11,880 bases of DNA from Flavobacteriales bacterium (GTDB lineage Bacteria; Bacteroidota; Bacteroidia; Flavobacteriales_D; Cryomorphaceae): the NCBI GenBank assembly GCA_020200995.1, contig JAIVHQ010000049.1, positions 1-11,880 of the forward strand, written 5' to 3'. Shown here piece after piece: positions 7,081 to 11,880 of the stretch; position 1 is the stretch's first letter; every line of letters starts with the position of its first letter. The position numbers and the translations under genes were made by a program. Below the pieces are notes generated by a model. That model was given only the letters and a program-made list of their open reading frames with translations. It was not told the DNA's origin and ran no database searches.

Positions 7081-8692
7081 CTGCCAATACGGGCATCAGC
7101 GGCATTTCAATGTCATAAAAAAGTCCCTTAAGCCAGCTCTCTTTATTTATTTGGTCCTCAAATAGCTCAAATAGTCTGAAGGTAATGTCAGCATCTTCGC
7201 AGGCGTAGGGGGCCACTTCTTCTACGGCAATGTCGCGCATGCTTTTTTGGCCCTTGCCTTTTTTCCCGATCAGCGATTCGATGCTGATGGGGCGGTAGCC
7301 CAGGTAGGTTTCCGCGAGCTCGTCCATGCCGTGGCGCATGTCGGGCTGTATGAGGTAGTGGGCCAGCATGGTGTCGAAATGCGGCCCGGCCACGGGCATT
7401 CCCGCCCAGTGCAGTACCGTGATGTCGTACTTGAGGTTGTGCCCGATTTTGAGGACTTCCTCGTTTTCGAAAAAAGGCTTGAATTCATTCAATATGAATT
7501 GGGCCGCCTTTTCGTTGCCGGGAATAGGGATGTAGTAACCTTCGCCGGCCTTCCAGCTGAAAGCCATGCCCACGAGCTGCGCTGCATTGGCATCCACGGA
7601 TGTGGTCTCTGTGTCGAAACATACCTTCTTCTGCTTGGCCAGCTCTTTCAGGAAGGTGGCGCGCTTGTCCTTGGTATCGATGAGCTTGTACTCGGTGGTT
7701 TCGGGGTCGAAGCGCTCCATGCGCTCGGCGCCATCCTCAGCCGGGGTAGGGCCGTCATCACCGCCACCGCTGAAAAGGTCCATTTGTGCATTCCCCGATG
7801 AGGCCCGCATTTTCTCGCCGAGAATGCGCTCGGACAGGGTTCGAAATTCTAGTTCTGCAAAAATGGTGCGGATTTTCTCCTCATCGATGTCTTCAAGCTC
7901 CAATGATTTTTCATTAAATTCCACCGGGGCATCGCAGGCGATGGTGGCGAGTTTCTTGGAAAGCCGAGCCTGATCGGCGTTGGCGATCACTTTCTCTTTC
8001 ATTTTGCCCTTGAGCTCCTCGGCGTGTTCGAGCAGGTTTTCAAGGTTGTCATATTCCGCCAGAAGTTTCTGCGCGGTTTTTTCACCCACCCCGAGAATGC
8101 CGGGAATGTTGTCGACCGCATCGCCCCACATTCCGAGCATGTCGATCACCTGATCGGGCCGTTTGATTTTGAATCGCTCGCACACTTCTTCGGGGCCCCA
8201 CACTTCGCTTCCGTTGCCCTGTCGGCTCGGCTTCAGCATTTTTACCTTGTCGGTGACCAGCTGCCCGAAATCCTTGTCGGGTGTTACCATGAACACGTTG
8301 AAGCCCTCGGCTGCGGCTTTTTTAGCGATGGTTCCGATGATGTCGTCCGCTTCGTAGCCCTCTTTTTCCAGGATGGGAATATTGAAGGCCTGGATGATTT
8401 TCTTGACGTAAGGGATGGAAATCTTAATGTCATCCGGAGTCTCTTCTCGGTTGGCTTTGTATTCGGGAAAGCTGTCATTGCGAAAAGTAGGGCCCGATAC
8501 ATCAAAAGCCACGGCGATGTGCGTTGGCTTTCGATTGTTGATCACATCGGTCAGGGCATTGGTAAACCCGAACATGGCCGAGGTATTCAGCCCTTTGGAG
8601 TTGACGCGCGGTGTTCGAATGAAAGCGTAATAAGCCCTGTAAATTAAGGCGTAGGCATCAAGTAAATATAGATTTTTTTCGGCGTTGCTCAT
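7061..8692 (-). CDS. polA: DNA polymerase I, N-terminal 5'-nuclease and 3'-5' exonuclease fragment
   Basis: This 543-residue frame begins at the natural ATG (8690-8692) of polA. Residues about 6-290 form the 5'-3' flap nuclease: LLDAYALIYRAYYA, the acidic YEADDIIG (113-120) and TPDKDFGQLV (137-146), and the helix-hairpin-helix region DNIPGILGVGEKTAQKLL (194-211). A linker near 300-325 leads to the 3'-5' exonuclease with CFDTET (D360, E362), HNLKYD (418-423) and YACEDAD (Y496, D500), so proofreading residues are intact. The frame then reads DIEMPLMPVLA, the normal entry to the polymerase domain, and ends abruptly with VGESRG and a TGA. The enzyme normally removes RNA primers and fills gaps in repair and Okazaki fragment maturation; here nuclease and polymerase are genetically separated. 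It lies 58 bases downstream of cysS on the same strand. Confidence 0.88.
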   Translation of the reverse strand: MSNAEKNLYLLDAYALIYRAYYAFIRTPRVNSKGLNTSAMFGFTNALTDVINNRKPTHIAVAFDVSGPTFRNDSFPEYKANREETPDDIKISIPYVKKIIQAFNIPILEKEGYEADDIIGTIAKKAAAEGFNVFMVTPDKDFGQLVTDKVKMLKPSRQGNGSEVWGPEEVCERFKIKRPDQVIDMLGMWGDAVDNIPGILGVGEKTAQKLLAEYDNLENLLEHAEELKGKMKEKVIANADQARLSKKLATIACDAPVEFNEKSLELEDIDEEKIRTIFAELEFRTLSERILGEKMRASSGNAQMDLFSGGGDDGPTPAEDGAERMERFDPETTEYKLIDTKDKRATFLKELAKQKKVCFDTETTSVDANAAQLVGMAFSWKAGEGYYIPIPGNEKAAQFILNEFKPFFENEEVLKIGHNLKYDITVLHWAGMPVAGPHFDTMLAHYLIQPDMRHGMDELAETYLGYRPISIESLIGKKGKGQKSMRDIAVEEVAPYACEDADITFRLFELFEDQINKESWLKGLFYDIEMPLMPVLAVGESRG

Positions 8693-8750
8693 GGGTGTAC
8701 TGTTGGGAGCCCGAATATACGGATTGCCCGATGTACAGCAGCATTCGCCG

Positions 8751-10223
8751 TCAGTTTATCTTGTAATCGGTTCCCTCGGGGGTGTCCTTAATTTCGATGC
8801 CGAGTGCCGTGAGCTGCTGCCTGATTTGGTCGGCAGTGGCGTAGTCCTTGCTTAGTTTGGCCGACTTTCGAAGGTTGATGATGAGGTCCATCAGTCCGGG
8901 AGTCAGGGTGGAGTCCGCGCTGTCGACAGATTTTTCGGTGCTGAAGCCCAATACTTCAAAGGCGTAATCTTCAAACAGTTGAATGAGCTTTTCGAGATCG
9001 GCGGAAGTGGCTTTCTCTTGGCCCGACTTGATCAGGTTGGCCGTTTTGGCGGCTTCAAAAAGTACAGAAATTAGCACCGGGGTGTTGAAGTCGTCGTCCA
9101 TGGCGGCTTGGCAGTCCGTGCGAAGCTTGTCGATATCGACGGTTGAGCTGTTGGAAGCTTCTGCTTTTCCCGCTGTTTGGATGGCTTCCATCAGTCGCGC
9201 ATAGCCCTTTTCGGCGGCGCGCAGGGCTTCGTTAGAAAAGTCGAGGGTGCTGCCGTAATGGCATTGAAGCATGAAAAAGCGCACCGTCATGGGCGAGTAG
9301 CCCTGCTCAAGGAGTTTGTGATTTCCCGTGATAAGCTCTTCGGGGGTGAATCCATTCCCTTCGCTTTTGGACATTTTTCGGCCGGTCACTGTCAGCATGT
9401 TGCCGTGCATCCAGATGCGGGGGCCACTCTTACCTGTGGCGCCCACATTTTGGGCAATCTCGCATTCGTGGTGGGGAAATTTTAAATCCATTCCGCCTCC
9501 GTGAATGTCAAATTCTTTACCCAAGTACTTGGTGCTCATCGCAGAGCACTCGAGGTGCCATCCAGGAAATCCGTCGCCCCATGGCGAGGGCCAGCGCATG
9601 ATGTGGCCTTTCTCGGCGCGTTTCCAAATGGCAAAATCGAGGGAGTCGCGCTTGTCGCTCTGTCCGTCCAGCTCGCGGGTGTTGGCTTTCAGGTCGTCGA
9701 TGTTGCGGCCTGACAATTTCCCGTAAGGGTGATCTTTGCTAAACTTGCGCACATCGAAGTAGACCGATCCGTCTACCTCATAACCATAACCCGCGGCAAT
9801 GATCTTTTGGACCATATCGATTTGCTCGATGATGTGGCCGGTGGCGGTAGGTTCGATGGAGGGGGGCAAGATGTTGAAGATTCGCATCACCTCATGGAAG
9901 CCGTTGGTGTACTTCTGTACAATCTCCATTGGCTCGAGGGCTTCGAGGCGGGCTTTTTTGGCAATTTTATCTTCCCCGCTGTCGGCGTCGTCTACGAGGT
10001 GGCCCACGTCAGTGATGTTTCTGACGTACCTCACCTTGTATCCCGAAAAGCGGAGGTAGCGGTACACCACGTCAAACGAAAGGAAGGACCGCACATTGCC
10101 GAGGTGAACATCGCTGTACACCGTAGGGCCACATACGTAGAGGCCTACGTGCGGCGGGTTGACGGGTTCAAAAGTTTCTTTTTGGCGGGTGAGGGTGTTG
10201 TAAATCTTCAAAGTGCTCTCCAT
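8751..10223 (-). CDS. cysS: Cysteinyl-tRNA synthetase
   Basis: This cytosolic class I aminoacyl-tRNA synthetase charges tRNA-Cys with cysteine using ATP. The 490-residue protein is full length for the family. The N-terminal LYVCGPTVYSDVHLGNVRSF (28-47) contains the HIGH-type signature HLGN and the first zinc ligand C31. The other zinc ligands are C226 (GWHLECSAMS), H251 and E255 (FPHHECEIAQ). The signature GRKMSKSEGN places KMSKS at 283-287. The C-terminal part (about 365-490) is the helical DALR-type and anticodon-binding region, with the typical RKSAKLSKDYATADQIR (452-468). The ATG at 10221-10223 gives the expected start. A TAAATTTG element lies upstream, so it may have its own promoter in addition to readthrough from the MORN gene. 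No anomalies were seen in the reading frame. Confidence 0.97.
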   Translation of the reverse strand: MESTLKIYNTLTRQKETFEPVNPPHVGLYVCGPTVYSDVHLGNVRSFLSFDVVYRYLRFSGYKVRYVRNITDVGHLVDDADSGEDKIAKKARLEALEPMEIVQKYTNGFHEVMRIFNILPPSIEPTATGHIIEQIDMVQKIIAAGYGYEVDGSVYFDVRKFSKDHPYGKLSGRNIDDLKANTRELDGQSDKRDSLDFAIWKRAEKGHIMRWPSPWGDGFPGWHLECSAMSTKYLGKEFDIHGGGMDLKFPHHECEIAQNVGATGKSGPRIWMHGNMLTVTGRKMSKSEGNGFTPEELITGNHKLLEQGYSPMTVRFFMLQCHYGSTLDFSNEALRAAEKGYARLMEAIQTAGKAEASNSSTVDIDKLRTDCQAAMDDDFNTPVLISVLFEAAKTANLIKSGQEKATSADLEKLIQLFEDYAFEVLGFSTEKSVDSADSTLTPGLMDLIINLRKSAKLSKDYATADQIRQQLTALGIEIKDTPEGTDYKIN

Positions 10224-10256
10224 GCTGTACGCTGAACGCGGGGTTTAAGGGGGGTG

Positions 10257-10264
10257 CAAATTTA
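10257..10264 (-). promoter_or_regulatory. Candidate -7 element (TAAATTTG) for cysS
   Basis: Read on the - strand this is TAAATTTG, matching TAnnTTTG, between the MORN gene stop (10270) and the cysS ATG (10223). Transcription would start near 10250. No TTG is found at the -33 distance, so the call rests on the -7 half and position only. Confidence 0.4.
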
Positions 10265-10269
10265 GTTAT

Positions 10270-11082
10270 TTACTCGGTTCCGTCTAGCCGCCCGTCTTTG
10301 AATTCTCCCACCTGCGTCACCTGCTGGTTGCGGTTGTACAGGGTGTTGAATCCCGTGTCCCGGAATTCCACAAGGTTTGGTCGGTCTTGTTCGGGGGCTA
10401 CGGTTTCCTGCACGGGAAGAGAAGGCTCTTTGTCTTGTCGGGTTTCGCGGCTGCGGGCTTTGTATTCTTTAACGGTCGAGGTATCTACCAAGCCGTTTAC
10501 GATCATCTTCTCGGACCGCAATTCACCATCTGAGTAATATACTTTCACCATTCCGTGGGCCGTACCGTTGTCGATTTCGGCGGTCATCTGCACCTTTCCA
10601 TTGGGGAAATAATAGAGTTGAATTCCTTCGCGCTTTCCGAATTCATTAAATGTAAATTCCTGAGCAATGGTCCCGTTTTCGTGAAAACGCTTGTACTCTC
10701 CTACGTTCCTGTTTCCTTGCCAATCGCCGTATTCTTCTTTGGTCCCGTCGGGAAAGTAGGTGGTGTACACACCGCGTGGATGGTTGTTTTTGTAGGTGAT
10801 TTCACTGCGCAATTTTCCGGAAGGGTAGTACTTTTTCCAAACCCCGTTGCGCTTGTTATCTATGTACTCGCCCTCTTCCACCACCTGGCTTTTCTTGTAG
10901 GCGCGGTCCTCAACCATATTCCCCGTTATTCGCCAATAGCCCTGGCGCATACCCGCAGCGTCTATCACGTTTGCGGCATTGCCTGGTTTGGGGTCATTAA
11001 TGTCGGATGCTAAAAGTGCCGAACTTCCTGTAAGCAGGAGCAAGGCGAAGAGAAAGTGTGTGTATTTGAGAATGTGGTGCAT
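10270..11082 (-). CDS. Secreted MORN-variant (YwqK-like) repeat protein
   Basis: The start is placed at the ATG at 11082 (270 residues), where a signal peptide begins (MHHILKYTHF, a leucine-rich core, then GSSALLAS); the frame extends 16 codons further upstream but that stretch has no signal-like character. After GYWRITG (48-54), residues about 71-196 hold at least five tandem units of 20-25 residues of the form G-x-W/Y-x-x-Y/F-x-x-G-x-x-x-x-E, for example NGVWKKYYPSGKLRSE (79-94), IQLYYFPNGKVQM (154-166) and GMVKVYYSDGELRSE (177-191). This matches the MORN-variant repeat of the YwqK family, which is widespread in Bacteroidota, usually exported, and without a firmly known function; database names such as 'antitoxin YwqK' should not be taken literally. 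A charged linker (205-235) leads to a last partial unit ending GEFKDGRLDGTE. It lies 54 bases downstream of tdh. Confidence 0.82.
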   Translation of the reverse strand: MHHILKYTHFLFALLLLTGSSALLASDINDPKPGNAANVIDAAGMRQGYWRITGNMVEDRAYKKSQVVEEGEYIDNKRNGVWKKYYPSGKLRSEITYKNNHPRGVYTTYFPDGTKEEYGDWQGNRNVGEYKRFHENGTIAQEFTFNEFGKREGIQLYYFPNGKVQMTAEIDNGTAHGMVKVYYSDGELRSEKMIVNGLVDTSTVKEYKARSRETRQDKEPSLPVQETVAPEQDRPNLVEFRDTGFNTLYNRNQQVTQVGEFKDGRLDGTE

Positions 11083-11136
11083 AAGGTCTCGGGTATAGGA
11101 ATACGCACACTTTACGAATTTCGGTGGCAAAGGTTT

Positions 11137-11880
11137 CTACTCCACGCCCGCCTTATCGCGAATGTTGGTCAGCATGTCTGCCACCATCGTTTCAATGGTA
11201 TAGTCGGGCTTCCAACCCCAGTGTTCGCGTGCCATAGAGTCGTCGAGGCTGCTCGGCCAACTCTTGGCGATTTTGTCGCGGTAGTCGGGCGTGTAGTCCA
11301 TGGTGAATTCGGGGATGTGCTTCTTAACGGCTTCCGCCAAAACGTCGGGCGTGAAGGAGAATCCCGCGATGTTGTAGCTCGTGCGCAACTTGATGTTTTC
11401 TTCGGGAGCCGCCATCAGCTCGAGCACAGCTTTTGTGGCGTCAGGCATGTACATCATGGGCAGTTCGGCCTCTTTGCTGAGGAAGCAATCGTAACTGCCC
11501 TTTTTTACAGCTTCGTGAAAAATGTGAACCGCATAGTCGGTTGTGCCGCCGCCCGGAGCGCTCTTGTGACCGATGATGCCGGGGTAGCGAATGCTGCGGA
11601 TGTCGATTCCGTAGCGGTTGTGGTAGTATTCGCACCAGCTTTCGCCGGCCACTTTTGTGATGCCGTACACGGTGGTGGGCTCCATAATCGTGCGCTGCGG
11701 GGTTTGGTTTTTTGGCGTATGCGGGCCGAATACGGCGATGGAGCTCGGCCAAAACATGCGTTTGATGTGACCCTCACGGCCGAGGTCGAGCACATTGGAG
11801 AGGCCGTTCATGTTGAGGTCCCATCCCAACTTGGGGTTGTTCTCGGCAGTGGCCGAAAGCAGCGCCGCGAGGTGGTACAC
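11137..11880 (-). CDS. tdh: L-threonine 3-dehydrogenase, SDR/epimerase type (5' partial)
   Basis: The visible 248 codons belong to the extended short-chain dehydrogenase family and match the threonine dehydrogenase branch found in Bacteroidota rather than the zinc-dependent enzyme of Escherichia coli. It oxidises L-threonine with NAD+ to 2-amino-3-oxobutyrate in the cytosol, the first step of conversion to glycine and acetyl-CoA. Diagnostic stretches are YHLAALLSATAE, the serine of MFWPSSIAVFGP (S46/S47 in the visible numbering), the catalytic pair Y72 and K76 in VYGITKVAGE, SIRYPGIIGHKSAPGGGTTDY (96-116) and ELPMMYMPDATKAVLELM (139-156). The window edge removes about 65-70 N-terminal residues with the NAD-binding GxxGxxG; the apparent GTG at 11880 is not the true start. 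The usual partner, glycine C-acetyltransferase (kbl), is not in the window. Confidence 0.9.
   Translation of the reverse strand: MYHLAALLSATAENNPKLGWDLNMNGLSNVLDLGREGHIKRMFWPSSIAVFGPHTPKNQTPQRTIMEPTTVYGITKVAGESWCEYYHNRYGIDIRSIRYPGIIGHKSAPGGGTTDYAVHIFHEAVKKGSYDCFLSKEAELPMMYMPDATKAVLELMAAPEENIKLRTSYNIAGFSFTPDVLAEAVKKHIPEFTMDYTPDYRDKIAKSWPSSLDDSMAREHWGWKPDYTIETMVADMLTNIRDKAGVE

Noticed and set aside
7055..7100. Programmed +1 frameshift joining the two polA frames
   Set aside because: No slippery run or stimulatory structure is apparent, and a +1 shift would still give a protein lacking about two dozen conserved residues, so a deletion explains the data better.
8024..8647. 207-codon open frame on the + strand, antisense to polA
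   Set aside because: It lies entirely within the strongly supported 5'-nuclease coding region on the other strand and its translation shows no domain-like features.
9729..10235. 168-codon open frame on the + strand across the 5' part of cysS
   Set aside because: The opposite strand encodes unmistakable cysteinyl-tRNA synthetase motifs; this frame is a by-product of its codon use.
11083..11130. Longer N-terminus of the MORN protein
   Set aside because: The added residues have no signal-peptide character and would bury the clear signal that starts at 11082.

Overview
The window looks like chromosomal DNA from a member of the Bacteroidota, most likely a Flavobacteriales-type bacterium. Three signs support this: a secreted protease ending in a type IX secretion (T9SS) type A sorting domain, three candidate Bacteroidota promoter elements (TAnnTTTG), and small secreted or lipoprotein genes of a kind I associate with that phylum. 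No tRNA, rRNA, insertion sequence, integrase or CRISPR array is visible. The content is mostly housekeeping.

Layout: the left third (about 1-4292) reads on the + strand. It holds the 3' part of a polytopic membrane protein of the lysylphosphatidylglycerol-synthase transmembrane / flippase-like family, a PLP-dependent cystathionine gamma-synthase/lyase family enzyme, and a large secreted pappalysin-type (M43) zinc metalloprotease. A bidirectional hairpin terminator at 4353-4380 separates this from the right two thirds, which read entirely on the - strand. In transcription order these are the 3' part of an SDR-type L-threonine 3-dehydrogenase (tdh, cut by the window edge), a secreted MORN-variant repeat protein, cysteinyl-tRNA synthetase (cysS), DNA polymerase I (polA) in two pieces, and a two-gene unit encoding a lipoprotein and a small secreted protein, both of unknown function.

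The most notable observation is that polA is broken. The 5'-nuclease and proofreading domains (7061-8692) and most of the polymerase domain (5974-7080) lie in different frames with a 20-base overlap. Compared with normal PolA, about two dozen residues at the beginning of the polymerase domain are absent. This is therefore a deletion of roughly 70 bases with a frameshift, not a simple one-base slip. All recognisable catalytic motifs on both sides are intact, so the event is either very recent, tolerated as a split polymerase, or an assembly error.

Two genes have probable starts downstream of the longest open frame: the lipoprotein at 5809 and the MORN protein at 11082. In both cases the signal peptide begins at the internal ATG, and for the lipoprotein a promoter-like element overlaps the extra coding stretch. 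I found no convincing new multi-gene system. The least explained locus is the lipoprotein plus small secreted protein pair at 4439-5809.
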